A stretch of 64,000 nt of DNA from Pseudonocardia kujensis (GTDB lineage Bacteria > Actinomycetota > Actinomycetes > Mycobacteriales > Pseudonocardiaceae), in NCBI RefSeq assembly GCF_021283305.1, contig NZ_JAJSOK010000009.1:1-64000 (forward strand). The letters run 5' to 3'. The notes beneath the pieces are model-generated. The model saw only the letters and a program-made list of their open reading frames with translations. It made no database searches and had not been told where the DNA came from. The position numbers were made by a program, and so were the translations under genes. Positions within the stretch are counted from its first letter, which is position 1. Each line of letters begins with the position of its first letter. Below are positions 24,863 through 33,625 of this stretch, piece after piece.

Positions 24863-26236
24863 ATGGGTCGACAGTTGAAGCTCGGCGCCGTCCTGATGGG
24901 CGTCGGGGGCCCCGGACAGCACGACGTGTGGCGCCACCCCGAGATCCCCGGAGACGCCAGCGTCGACATCCGCTGGTACATCGCCCGCGCCCGGCAGGCC
25001 GAGGACGCATTGTTCGACCTGGTGTTCATCGTGGACAGCCAGTTCATCACGCCGGACTCGCCGCCCCACTACCTGAACCGGCTCGAGCCGCTGACCCTGC
25101 TGTCCGCGGTGGCGGTGTCCACCACGCACATCGGGCTGGTCGGCACGCTCACCACCAGCTACAACTCCCCGTTCAACCTCGCCCGACGGCTCGCCTCGCT
25201 GGACCTCATCAGCGGCGGTCGGGCGGGGTGGAACGTGGTGGCCACCGGGGACGGCGGCACCGCGGCCAACTACAGCCGCGACGAGCACTACGACTACCCC
25301 TCCCGCTACGGGCGCGCGCTGGAGTCCGTGCAGATCTGCCAGGGGCTGTGGAACTCCTACGAGGAGGACGCGTTCCCGCGCGACCGCGAGACCGGCGTCT
25401 TCCTCGACCCGACCCGCCAGCACCGCCTCGACCACGTCGGCGAGCACTTCCACGTCCGCGGGCCGTTGAACATCGTCCGGTCCCCGCAGGGCCAGCCGGT
25501 GATCTTCCAGGCCGGTGACTCCGACGAGGGCCGCGACCTCGGGGCAGCCGTCGCAGACGGGATCTTCACCCACTCCGCGACGGTCGAGCAGGGGGCGGCG
25601 TTCGCCCGGGACATCCGCAGCCGGGCGCGGGCCAAGGGCCGCAACCCCGACGAGATCGTGATCATGCCGGGGATCAGCCCGGTCATCGCGGACACCGACG
25701 CCGAGGCCCGGGCGATCGAGCAGGACACCCGGCTGAACAAGGACTTCGCGAAGACCCTGGCGCAGTTCGGCCGCCCGTTCGGCTGGCACGACTTCAGCCG
25801 CTACGACCTCGACGCCCCGTTCCCGGAGCTCGGCGACCTGGGCAACGACAGCTTCCGAACGCAGGCGGACCGGATCAAGCAGGTCGCCCGCGCGGAGGGC
25901 CTCACCCTGCGCGAGACGGTGCACCGGTTCAGCACCTCGACACCGGCGCCGTTCGTCGGGTCCCCGACGACGGTGGCGGACCGGATCCAGGAGTGGTTCG
26001 AGGCCGGTGCGCTCGACGGGCTCAACGTCCACGTGACCGTGCCGAGCGAGTTCGCCCGCTTCACCGACGAGGTCCTGCCGATCCTGCGCGACCGCGGGCT
26101 GGTCCGGTCCTCCTACGGGGCCACCACCCTGCGCGGCAACCTCGGGCTGCCGATACCCCGCAACACCCATGCCACCGCGCAAGAACGCGCAGACGACACA
26201 GCGCGCGAGCGGGCCTCCGTTCGCGTCCCCGCCTGA
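24863..26236 (+). CDS. FMN-dependent monooxygenase, NtaA/SnaA/DszA family
   Basis: A 457-residue luciferase-like (TIM barrel) flavin monooxygenase of the NtaA/SnaA/DszA group, which uses reduced FMN to oxidise sulfones, aminopolycarboxylates or similar compounds. Diagnostic stretches include LSAVAVSTTHIGLVGTLTTS, LISGGRAGWNVVAT, YGRALESVQICQGLW and SPQGQPVIFQAGDSDEG. The length is normal. It is the first gene of a seven-gene run with an oligopeptide-type ABC transporter and a hydrolase. The run suggests import and oxidative breakdown of an organosulfur or amino-acid-like compound. A flavin reductase partner is not encoded nearby. Confidence 0.88.
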   Translation: MGRQLKLGAVLMGVGGPGQHDVWRHPEIPGDASVDIRWYIARARQAEDALFDLVFIVDSQFITPDSPPHYLNRLEPLTLLSAVAVSTTHIGLVGTLTTSYNSPFNLARRLASLDLISGGRAGWNVVATGDGGTAANYSRDEHYDYPSRYGRALESVQICQGLWNSYEEDAFPRDRETGVFLDPTRQHRLDHVGEHFHVRGPLNIVRSPQGQPVIFQAGDSDEGRDLGAAVADGIFTHSATVEQGAAFARDIRSRARAKGRNPDEIVIMPGISPVIADTDAEARAIEQDTRLNKDFAKTLAQFGRPFGWHDFSRYDLDAPFPELGDLGNDSFRTQADRIKQVARAEGLTLRETVHRFSTSTPAPFVGSPTTVADRIQEWFEAGALDGLNVHVTVPSEFARFTDEVLPILRDRGLVRSSYGATTLRGNLGLPIPRNTHATAQERADDTARERASVRVPA

Positions 26237-26254
26237 TCCCGGAGACCCACACCC

Positions 26255-27787
26255 ATGTCCCGCCTCCTCCGGCTCGCTGCCGCCCTCGCCGTCCTGGTCG
26301 TCACCCTGGCCGGTTGCGCGGGCGCGAACGCCGGCGCCTCCTCGCAGACCCTCAAGTGGGGCTTCAACCTGCCCACCAGCTGGGACCCGGTCACGTCGAG
26401 CACGGGTAACGACATCAACACGATCAGCCTCGTCTACGCCTCGCTGACCCAGCTCGACGAGAAGGGCACCGCCAGGCCCGGCCTGGCCGAGTCCTGGACC
26501 TACAACGCGGACGGCACCGCGGTGACGTTCGTACTGCGGCCCGGGCTGACGTTCACCGACGGCACCCCGCTCGACGCCGACGCCGTGCGCCAGAGCCTGC
26601 TCCGCGGCAAGACGCAGCAGAACTCGCTGCTCAAGGACCAGCTCGCGACCATCTCCGACATCACCGCCGACGACCCGGCGCACGTCACGCTGCACCTCGC
26701 CGCACCGGACTACCAGGTTCCGAACCTGTTGGCGGGCAAGACCGGTGCGATCGTCAGCCCGGCCGCGTTCACGAAGGATCCCGGCGCGATCCCGACCGCC
26801 CCGGTCGGTGCAGGCCCGTTCAAGTTCGAGAGCTTCGTCCCCGAATCCAAGGCGACCCTGGTCAAGAACCCCGGCTACTGGGACGCGGGCGACGTCAAGA
26901 TCGAGCGCCTCGAGCTCACCGCGGGCACCGACCCCACCTCCGTCATCGCCGCGGTGCAGTCCGGCGCGCTGGATGTCGCGACGATCACCGGCCGCCAGGT
27001 CGAGCAGGCCAAGGCCGCCGGTCTGGAGGTCGACGTCGTCGACTCGTTCACCGTGAACCAGGTCGACGTGCACTCCGGGCTCGCGCCGCTGACCGACCGC
27101 CGCGTCGTCGACGCCCTCAAGTACGCCGTCGACCGGCAGGCGATCATCGACGTCACCAACGGCGGCATCGGGAAGGTCACCTACCAGCCGTTCCCGCAGG
27201 GCTACGTGGCCTACAACCCCGCCCTGGACCAGGCGTACGCCTACGATCCGACGAAGGCGAAGGCGATGCTCGCCGCGGCCGGGTACGCCCCGGGCAGCCT
27301 CTCCCTCACCGTCACGGTGAACTCCGTCGCCCAGTCCACCGCCGAGCTGGTACAGCAGCAGCTCCAGGCGGTCGGGGTGAACGCCACCATCAAGGTGGTG
27401 CCGCCGGGATCCTCCACCTGGCAGCAGGAGGTCTACCTGGGGCGCAAGGCGCAGTTCGCCCTCGACGGCACGGTCGGCCGCGAGTCGCCGGTGCAGAACC
27501 TCGGCGTGGTCTACGGACCGCAGGGCCTGATGAACACCTCGAAGGAGGCCTCTCCGCAGTTCCTCGCCGCGCTCGACGAGGTGCGCCGCACCCCGCTGGA
27601 GGACACGCGCTACCCGCAGGTCCTGCAGAACGCCGTCAAGCTCGGCGTCGAGATGTCCCCCAGCTTCTCGCTGGGCACCAGCCCCCGGATCGCCGTGCGC
27701 AACCCGCGCGTCTCTCCCCTGCCGCACTTCCTCTCGCAGTACCGCTGGGAGGGCGTGACGGTGGCCGCGCCGGGGAGCCGGGCATGA
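26255..27787 (+). CDS. ABC transporter substrate-binding lipoprotein, family 5 (peptide/nickel type)
   Basis: A 510-residue family 5 solute-binding protein. It has a lipoprotein signal: a hydrophobic core and lipobox (VVTLAGCAG) with the lipidated Cys at 21. Family features follow: LYVYASLTQLDEKG-like start, WTYNADGTAVTFVLRPGLTF, and FSLGTSPRIAV near the end. It captures the substrate outside the membrane and delivers it to the permeases that follow. Its TGA overlaps the ATG of the first permease by 4 bases, so translation is coupled. The ligand is not evident. Confidence 0.9.
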   Translation: MSRLLRLAAALAVLVVTLAGCAGANAGASSQTLKWGFNLPTSWDPVTSSTGNDINTISLVYASLTQLDEKGTARPGLAESWTYNADGTAVTFVLRPGLTFTDGTPLDADAVRQSLLRGKTQQNSLLKDQLATISDITADDPAHVTLHLAAPDYQVPNLLAGKTGAIVSPAAFTKDPGAIPTAPVGAGPFKFESFVPESKATLVKNPGYWDAGDVKIERLELTAGTDPTSVIAAVQSGALDVATITGRQVEQAKAAGLEVDVVDSFTVNQVDVHSGLAPLTDRRVVDALKYAVDRQAIIDVTNGGIGKVTYQPFPQGYVAYNPALDQAYAYDPTKAKAMLAAAGYAPGSLSLTVTVNSVAQSTAELVQQQLQAVGVNATIKVVPPGSSTWQQEVYLGRKAQFALDGTVGRESPVQNLGVVYGPQGLMNTSKEASPQFLAALDEVRRTPLEDTRYPQVLQNAVKLGVEMSPSFSLGTSPRIAVRNPRVSPLPHFLSQYRWEGVTVAAPGSRA

Positions 27788-28818
27788 CGGCGACCCTCAC
27801 CACGGTCCCGGAGATCCCGACCGCCATCGCTCCGGACCGTGCACCGAGGCGGCGCAGGCCCGGCCTGGCCCTCCTCGCCTGGCTCGGCCGGACGCTGGCC
27901 GTGACCGTCCCGGTGTTCCTGCTCGCCACCCTGGTGACCTTCCTCCTCGGCGCGTTCAGCGGACTGAGCCCGGCCGGACAGCTGCTCGGGGACGCCGCGA
28001 CGCCCGACGACGTGGCACGGGTCAACGCCCAGCTCGGCCTGGACCGGCCGGTACTGGTGCAGTACGTCGACTGGCTCGGCCATGTCGTCCGCGGGGACCT
28101 CGGGACCTCCTGGCTCAACGGCGTCGGCGTGGCCGAGCAGATCGGCCAGCGGCTCGAGGTCTCCCTGTCGGTCGCCGGTTTCGCCCTGGTCATCGGCGTC
28201 GTCGCCGGCACCGCGCTGGGTGTGCTCGCCGCGGTGCGCCAGGGCAGCTGGATCGACCGGGCCGTGACGGTCTTCTGCACGCTGATCTCCACGCTGCCCC
28301 CGTTCGTCGTCTCGATCGGGCTGATCGTGGTGTTCTGCGTGCTCTTCCCGCTGTTCCCGTCGGCGGGCTACGTCTCGCCGACCGAGGACCTGAGCGCGTG
28401 GATCACCCTGATCACGCTGCCCGCGATCGCGCTCTCGCTCGACGCGGTGTCCGACATCGCCCGGCAGCTCCGCACGGGTCTCGTGGCCGCACAGCGGGAG
28501 AACTACGTCGTCGGGCTGGTCGTCCGCGGCCTCCCGCCGCGGCGGATCCTGCTGCGTCACGTGCTGCGCAACGGCTCCGGACCCGCCCTGTCCGTCCTCG
28601 GATTGCGCGTCCCGATGCTGATCGGCGGGGCAGTGGTCACCGAGAGCATCTTCGGGATGGCCGGGTTCGGACGGTTCGCCGCGGACGGCGCGGTCCGCGG
28701 GGACGTCCCGGTCGTGCAGGGCACCCTGGTCGTGGCGATCGTCGTCGTGCTGCTGTTCAACCTGCTGGTCAACGCCGCGCTCGTCCGGCTGCGACCCGCC
28801 GCGCAGCGGGGGCTGTGA
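27784..28818 (+). CDS. ABC transporter permease, DppB-like
   Basis: A 344-residue membrane protein with about six transmembrane helices and the DppB/OppB layout: a first helix after a basic N-terminus, a large periplasmic loop (LGLDRPVLVQYVDWLGHVVR, GDLGTSW), and a cytoplasmic EAA-type loop (YVVGLVVRGLPPRRILLRHV). It forms half of the translocation pore for the substrate delivered by the upstream lipoprotein. It overlaps the genes on both sides (4 bases and 1 base). Confidence 0.9.
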   Translation: MTATLTTVPEIPTAIAPDRAPRRRRPGLALLAWLGRTLAVTVPVFLLATLVTFLLGAFSGLSPAGQLLGDAATPDDVARVNAQLGLDRPVLVQYVDWLGHVVRGDLGTSWLNGVGVAEQIGQRLEVSLSVAGFALVIGVVAGTALGVLAAVRQGSWIDRAVTVFCTLISTLPPFVVSIGLIVVFCVLFPLFPSAGYVSPTEDLSAWITLITLPAIALSLDAVSDIARQLRTGLVAAQRENYVVGLVVRGLPPRRILLRHVLRNGSGPALSVLGLRVPMLIGGAVVTESIFGMAGFGRFAADGAVRGDVPVVQGTLVVAIVVVLLFNLLVNAALVRLRPAAQRGL

Positions 28819-29678
28819 TGAGGCCTCGGCTCAGCTCGGTGCTGCGCCACCGCGTCGGCGCGGTCTCCGTGACGTTTCTCGTGCTCGTGGCGGTGCTCGC
28901 GGTGATCGGTCCCTGGCTCGCGCCCTACGACCCGCTCCAGCAGAACCAGGACGCGCTGCTGCAGGGGCCCTCCCCCGACCACCTGCTCGGGACCGACAAT
29001 CTCGGCCGCGACGAGCTGTCCCGGCTCCTCGCCGGGTCCCGGCTCTCGCTGCTCGCGGCGCTGGAGGCGGGCGTCGTCGGGCTGGTGCTCGGCACCGTGC
29101 CGGGCCTGCTGTCGGTCTACCTCGGGCGGGTGTTCGAGTGGGCCACGCTGCGGGTGATGGACGCGTTCGTGACGCTGCCGTTCCTGGTGTTCGCGGTCGC
29201 GATGACCGCGCTGCTGGGCAACGGACTCACCCAGGCGATGCTCGCCGTCGGGATCCTCGTATCGCCCGCGTTCTACCGGGTCACCCGGGCCGCGGCGTTC
29301 CCCGTCGCGGGCTCGCAGTACGTCGAGGCCGCCCGGCTGACCGGGGCACCCGCCTGGTTCGTGCTGGCCCGCCACGTCTGGCCCAAGGTGTTGCCCGCCG
29401 TCGCCGTGACCACGGCGGCGACGCTGGGCAGCAGCCTGGTCATCGTGTCCTCGCTGACCTTCCTCGGGATCGGGATCCGGCCGCCGGAGCCCACCTGGGG
29501 CGGGATGCTGGCCACCTCCCTGGAGTACCTGTTCCAGCGGCCGACCGCGCCGCTGGCGCCGGCGCTGCTGGTGATCCTCACCGTCGGGGCCTGCAACGGG
29601 CTGGCCGACACCCTGCGGGACGTGTCCGGGGTGCGTGCACCGTCGCTGCGGAAGGAGAAGGCCCGTGCCGCTGCTTGA
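28818..29678 (+). CDS. ABC transporter permease, DppC-like
   Basis: A 286-residue membrane protein of the DppC/OppC type. It has the N-terminal helix followed by APYDPLQQNQDALLQGPSPD and HLLGTDNLGRDELSRLL, hallmarks of this family, then about five more helices and an EAA loop (YVEAARLTGAPAWFVLARHV). It pairs with the DppB-like permease. ATG 28818 overlaps the previous stop by one base; the ATPase gene starts inside its last codons. Confidence 0.9.
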   Translation: MRPRLSSVLRHRVGAVSVTFLVLVAVLAVIGPWLAPYDPLQQNQDALLQGPSPDHLLGTDNLGRDELSRLLAGSRLSLLAALEAGVVGLVLGTVPGLLSVYLGRVFEWATLRVMDAFVTLPFLVFAVAMTALLGNGLTQAMLAVGILVSPAFYRVTRAAAFPVAGSQYVEAARLTGAPAWFVLARHVWPKVLPAVAVTTAATLGSSLVIVSSLTFLGIGIRPPEPTWGGMLATSLEYLFQRPTAPLAPALLVILTVGACNGLADTLRDVSGVRAPSLRKEKARAAA

Positions 29679-30483
29679 GGTCCAGAACCTCGCCATCCAC
29701 CTCGATCCAGGGCATCTCGACGAGCCGCTGGTCTCCGGCGTCGACCTCACGCTGCACCGCGGCGGCACCCTCGGCGTCGTCGGGGAGTCCGGCAGCGGCA
29801 AGTCGCTGACCTGCCGCTCTGTGCTCGGCATCCTTCCACCGGAGCTGCACACCGGCCCGGCCACCTCGATCCGGTTCGACGGCGTCGAGCTCACCGAGCT
29901 GGACGCGACGGGCTGGGGGCCCTACCGCGCCGACCGCATCGGCGCGGTCTTCCAGGACCCCGGCTCCTACCTCGACCCGTCCGTGCCCGTCGGGCGCCAG
30001 CTCGCCGAGGTGCTCCGGGTCCGGGGCGGACTGCGCAAGCGGGAAGCCCGCGACCAGACCGTCGAGCTGTTCACCGAGGTCGGGCTACGCGAGCCCGCCC
30101 GGGTCGCCGGCCAGTACCCCTTCGAACTGTCCGGCGGCATGCTGCAGCGGGTCCTGATCGCCATCGCGATCTGCCGGGCCCCGGACCTCCTGGTCGCCGA
30201 CGAAGCAACCACCGCCCTGGACGTCACCGTGCAGGCCGAGGTGCTCGACCTGCTCGCCGACCTGCGGGAACGGCACGGCCTCGCGCTGGTGCTCGTCTCC
30301 CACGACCTCGCCGTCGTCGCGCAGGTCTGCGAGGAGGTCGTGGTCATGCGATCCGGCCGGATCGTCGAGCGCGGCACCGCCGCGCAGGTCCTGCGCGCGC
30401 CGCAGCACGAGTACACGCGTTGCCTCGTCGAGGCGCACGGCCGCTTCGGCATCGAGCACGTCCGGGAGGCCCGTCATGTCTGA
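29665..30483 (+). CDS. ABC transporter ATP-binding protein, DppD-like
   Basis: A 272-residue ABC ATPase with Walker A GESGSGKS, Q-loop FQDPGSYLDP, signature LSGGMLQR, Walker B LLVADEATTALD and H-loop VLVSHDLAVV. It energises the transporter with its partner downstream. GTG 29665 is chosen because GGAAGGAGAAG precedes it and the protein then starts at VPLLEVQNLAI; it overlaps the permease gene by 14 bases. The C-terminal Cys-containing extension of many DppD proteins is short here. Confidence 0.9.
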   Translation: MPLLEVQNLAIHLDPGHLDEPLVSGVDLTLHRGGTLGVVGESGSGKSLTCRSVLGILPPELHTGPATSIRFDGVELTELDATGWGPYRADRIGAVFQDPGSYLDPSVPVGRQLAEVLRVRGGLRKREARDQTVELFTEVGLREPARVAGQYPFELSGGMLQRVLIAIAICRAPDLLVADEATTALDVTVQAEVLDLLADLRERHGLALVLVSHDLAVVAQVCEEVVVMRSGRIVERGTAAQVLRAPQHEYTRCLVEAHGRFGIEHVREARHV

Positions 30484-31291
30484 CCTGGTCGAGGTCCGCG
30501 ATCTTGCCGTGTCCCTCGGCCGTGGGCGGGCCCGACGGGAGATCCTGCAAGGGGTCGACCTCACGGTCCGACCCGGCGAGATCGTCGGACTGATCGGCGA
30601 GACCGGGTCCGGCAAGACCACGCTGGCCCGCAGCCTACTCGGGCTCAACCGAATCGACCGCGGCACCGTCTCGGTCACCGGGACCGAAGTCGGCAGCCTC
30701 CGCGGCGAGGCCCTGCGGGCGTTCCGCCGCGCCGGCTCCGTGCAGTACATCTTCCAGGACCCGCTGCAGAGCCTGGACCCGGACCTGCCCCTCGGCCGCT
30801 CCGTCGGCGAGGCGCTGGAGGTCCGCGGCGCGTCGGGAATCGCGAACCGGGTCGCCGGGGCCCTGGAGCGGGTCGGCCTCGATTCCGCCCTCGCGGCGCG
30901 ACTCCCGTCCGAGGTGTCCGGTGGCCAGCGCCAACGCGCCGCGATCGCCCGCGCGATGATCACCGAGCCCCGCCTGCTCCTCTGCGACGAACCGGTCAGC
31001 GCGCTGGACGCGAGCAGTCGCACCGCGGTCCTGGAGCTGCTCCTACGGCTGCGGGACGACGAAGGAGTCGGCCTGCTGTTCATCTCCCACGACCTCGGAT
31101 CCGTCGCCGGCGTGACCGACCGGATCGCCGTGCTCCACCACGGCCGCATCGTCGAAGCGGGCGCCACCGCACAGGTCATCGGCGAACCCAGCCATCCCTA
31201 CACACGGCTGCTCGTCGGCTCCGCGCCCACGCTCGACGACGCCGGGCTCGACCGCACCGTCCGGGCCGCGCTGCGCGCCCAGCTCGCCTGA
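30476..31291 (+). CDS. ABC transporter ATP-binding protein, DppF-like
   Basis: A 271-residue ABC ATPase with Walker A GETGSGKTT, Q-loop FQDPLQSLDPD, signature VSGGQRQR, Walker B LLLCDEPVSALD and H-loop FISHDLGSV. It is the second nucleotide-binding subunit of the peptide-type transporter. It overlaps the upstream ATPase gene by 8 bases and is followed 11 bases later by the hydrolase gene, so the operon continues. Confidence 0.9.
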   Translation: MSDLVEVRDLAVSLGRGRARREILQGVDLTVRPGEIVGLIGETGSGKTTLARSLLGLNRIDRGTVSVTGTEVGSLRGEALRAFRRAGSVQYIFQDPLQSLDPDLPLGRSVGEALEVRGASGIANRVAGALERVGLDSALAARLPSEVSGGQRQRAAIARAMITEPRLLLCDEPVSALDASSRTAVLELLLRLRDDEGVGLLFISHDLGSVAGVTDRIAVLHHGRIVEAGATAQVIGEPSHPYTRLLVGSAPTLDDAGLDRTVRAALRAQLA

Positions 31292-31302
31292 GAGGAACCA
31301 CC

Positions 31303-32040
31303 ATGACCATCTCCCTCGCCGCCGTGCCCGTCCTCGCCTCCTGGCGCGAGCCCGAGACCGTGGCCACACGCGGTACCGTCCTCGTCGTCCCCGGCCGCGG
31401 TGAGCACGCCGGCGTCTACGAGCGCTTCGGGCGCCGGATCTCCGCCGACGGCTATCGGGTCTGGGCCGTCGCCGACCCGACGACCGACCCCGCCCGCACC
31501 GAGCACCAGGTGCGGGCGCTACTGGAGTCCGAACCGGACTCCCACACCGGCCCGCACCCGCGCGTCCTGGTCGGCTCGGACGCCGGCGCGCTCTTCGCCG
31601 CCGGGCTCGCGGCCGACCTGCCCGGAGTCGCCGGGCTCGTCCTCGCCGGCCTGACCCTCGGCTCGAGCGCGGTGCCCGAGGACGAGATCACGGCGCGCAC
31701 CGCCTGCCCGGTCCACCAGGCCCGGCTCCGCGACGACAACGGTGTGCGCCACGGCGCCCTCGACACCCCGCCGCCCGCCGGATGGATCGCCCGCGCGGAC
31801 CCGGCGCGCGTGCGCGTCCCGGTGCTGGGACTGCACGGACAGGCGGACACCATCGCCCCGCTCGATGACGTCCGCCGCTGGTACTCCGGCCTGGACGACG
31901 CCGAACTGGTCACCGTGTCGGACGGGCGACACGACGCGCTCAACGACGCCACTCACCGCAGTGCCGCAGCTGTCCTCGTCCTGTTCCTGGAGCGCCTCCG
32001 CGTCGGTGTCCCCACCCTCACCCACCGAGAGGTGCTCTGA
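31303..32040 (+). CDS. alpha/beta-hydrolase with Asp at the nucleophile elbow
   Basis: A 245-residue alpha/beta-hydrolase. The elbow reads GSDAG (91-95), placing Asp93 where most members have Ser. Asp182 (LHGQADTIAP) and His210 (SDGRHDALND) complete a plausible triad. Asp nucleophiles are used by haloalkane dehalogenases and epoxide hydrolases, so this may not be an esterase. It is the last gene of the monooxygenase-ABC operon, 11 bases after the ATPase gene, with AGAGGAACC as its ribosome site. It could process the imported compound before or after oxidation. Confidence 0.8.
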   Translation: MTISLAAVPVLASWREPETVATRGTVLVVPGRGEHAGVYERFGRRISADGYRVWAVADPTTDPARTEHQVRALLESEPDSHTGPHPRVLVGSDAGALFAAGLAADLPGVAGLVLAGLTLGSSAVPEDEITARTACPVHQARLRDDNGVRHGALDTPPPAGWIARADPARVRVPVLGLHGQADTIAPLDDVRRWYSGLDDAELVTVSDGRHDALNDATHRSAAAVLVLFLERLRVGVPTLTHREVL

Positions 32041-32230
32041 CTCTCGCCTGAGGAGCACCTCCACCGCGCCCGAGCACGGGCATTGTGACTTGGGGCGACT
32101 GCTCGCCGCGCTCGTTGCCCAGTCAGTACCTCTGTCGTTGCGGGCGACCGGCTGGCGTGGCCCGTGGCCGCGCCGCTTGGGCCGACGACCTACACCACGC
32201 CCTGGAACACAACTGCTGTGGGTGACGCCC

Positions 32231-33094
32231 TCATGGAGCCGGGTGGCTCAGGATCGTTTCGTGGTAGGTCGTGCCGCGGCTCATGCCGAGCATTCTGGCC
32301 ACGGGTCGCTTGGTCAGGGCGGTGGCGATCAGGTCCCCGAGGCGGGGTGAGAAGGCCTCGCCCAGCAGGAGCATGTTGGCTGTCCGCGGTAGCACGACAC
32401 GTCGCTTCCCCCGTCGGACCGCGATCACCACAGCGTGTGCCACATCGTCTGACGACAACGGCGTCATGTGGCGGAACGGTGGGGGCATCGCGGCTTCGTC
32501 TGCGTCTCTGAGCAGGTCGGTGGCGGTAAGGGCCGGGTGGATGACCGACACCTGGATCCCGCTGCCGGCTACTTCCTGGCGGAGGCTGTCGGAGAACGCG
32601 GAGACTGCATGCATCACGATGGCGTAGGAGCCGAACTGCGCGAACGCCTTGCGCCCCATCACCGACGACATGTTGACGACCGTGCCCGAACCCTGCCCCC
32701 TCATGATCGGAAGCGCGGCCCGAGTCACGTCGATCATCCCGAAGAGGCTGGCTCGCATTGTCTGGAGGACGTCGTCGTCGAAGGTCGCCGACTCCGTTCG
32801 TCCGACCTTGCCGATCCCTGCGTTGTTGACCAGCACGTCGATCCGTCCGAACCGGTCCACCGTCGAAGCGAGCAGCGCGCTCACCGCGTTGGGTGAGGTG
32901 ACGTCGGTCGGCACCGACAGGACCTTCGCGCCGAGGGCGCGGACTTCGTCCTGCACCTCGGCGAGCCGGTCGGCCGTCCGGGCGGCGATCACGATGTGCG
33001 CGCCGCGGCGGGCGAACGCCAGGGCGATCGATCTGCCGATGCCGCGTGAGGCGCCGGTGACCACGACCACCTTGGACCCGAAGCAGCTGTCCAT
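32231..33094 (-). CDS. SDR family protein lacking the catalytic lysine
   Basis: A 287-residue classical SDR. The nucleotide motif GASRGIG (14-20), NNAGIG (90-95) and the Ser in NMSSVMG are normal. The active-site segment, however, reads SYAIVMHAVSAFSDS, so Tyr157 is followed by Met161 where Lys is expected (YxxxK). Relatives read YSATKHAV here. Activity is doubtful, or the enzyme works differently. ATG 33094 has AAGGAG upstream, immediately behind an operator shared with the MarR gene. It lies downstream of that MarR gene on the same strand. Confidence 0.85.
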   Translation of the reverse strand: MDSCFGSKVVVVTGASRGIGRSIALAFARRGAHIVIAARTADRLAEVQDEVRALGAKVLSVPTDVTSPNAVSALLASTVDRFGRIDVLVNNAGIGKVGRTESATFDDDVLQTMRASLFGMIDVTRAALPIMRGQGSGTVVNMSSVMGRKAFAQFGSYAIVMHAVSAFSDSLRQEVAGSGIQVSVIHPALTATDLLRDADEAAMPPPFRHMTPLSSDDVAHAVVIAVRRGKRRVVLPRTANMLLLGEAFSPRLGDLIATALTKRPVARMLGMSRGTTYHETILSHPAP

Positions 33095-33107
33095 GCCACT
33101 CTCCTTG

Positions 33108-33123
33108 TGATGTATATACAACA
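33108..33123. promoter_or_regulatory. MarR-type operator upstream of the SDR gene
   Basis: TGATGTATATACAACA on the plus strand, centred on the perfect palindrome TGTATATACA. It ends directly upstream of the SDR ribosome site, where binding would block initiation. The same 16 bases occur on the other strand at 33610-33625, at the MarR gene. Confidence 0.65.
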
Positions 33124-33159
33124 AACGCGCGGAAGTCGGCAGGTCGATGACCCCGCCGC

Positions 33160-33600
33160 CTAGGCGTCGGGCGGGTATCCCATGTTGCTCGCGACCTCCT
33201 GAACAGCTGCGACGCCCGGCGCCCCCAGGAGCTGTGCGGCTTGTCGTTGGGCCTGCCGCCACTCGGGCATGACGGATCGGATCTTGGTCTGCCCGGCGCG
33301 GGTCAGCGCAACCTCTCGCATCCCCTTCGCGTCCGAGGCAACGGCCTCGATCCAGCCGCGGTTCTGTAGCAGGTTGAGGTTCCGACTGACGGTGGACCGC
33401 TCCAGCTGCAGCACCTCGCCGAGCTTCGACGGCGGACACGGGCCGACCTTGCCCAGCGCGGCGAGCAGATTGACCTGGGCGACGGTCAAGCCATGAGGTT
33501 CGAGCGCGCCGTCGTAGAGAGCCGTCACCGCCCGACCGATCAGTCGGACGCGCACCGCCAGGCAGTCTCGCACGATCTCGTCGACGGGCACTTCGGTCAC
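33160..33600 (-). CDS. MarR-family transcriptional regulator
   Basis: A 146-residue MarR-type winged-helix regulator; the recognition region reads PPSKLGEVLQLERSTVSRNL (about 65-84) and the wing SDAKGMREVALTRAG. It probably represses itself and the downstream SDR gene. GTG 33600 is chosen: an upstream TTG (33636) is better read as part of a -35 box (TTGACG), and the operator at 33610-33625 would otherwise be coding. The transcript may be leaderless. The inducer is unknown. Confidence 0.83.
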   Translation of the reverse strand: MTEVPVDEIVRDCLAVRVRLIGRAVTALYDGALEPHGLTVAQVNLLAALGKVGPCPPSKLGEVLQLERSTVSRNLNLLQNRGWIEAVASDAKGMREVALTRAGQTKIRSVMPEWRQAQRQAAQLLGAPGVAAVQEVASNMGYPPDA

Positions 33601-33609
33601 GGACACAAG

Positions 33610-33625
33610 TGTTGTATATACATCA
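33610..33625. promoter_or_regulatory. MarR-type operator upstream of its own gene
   Basis: Minus strand TGATGTATATACAACA, identical to the site at 33108-33123. It lies between a -35-like TTGACG (33636-33631) and the GTG start at 33600, covering the promoter. This supports autoregulation. Confidence 0.65.

Noticed and set aside
24818-27727. 969-codon minus-strand frame opposite the monooxygenase and lipoprotein genes
   Set aside because: Arg/Gly/Asp-rich shadow; the plus strand carries clear family motifs and a lipobox.
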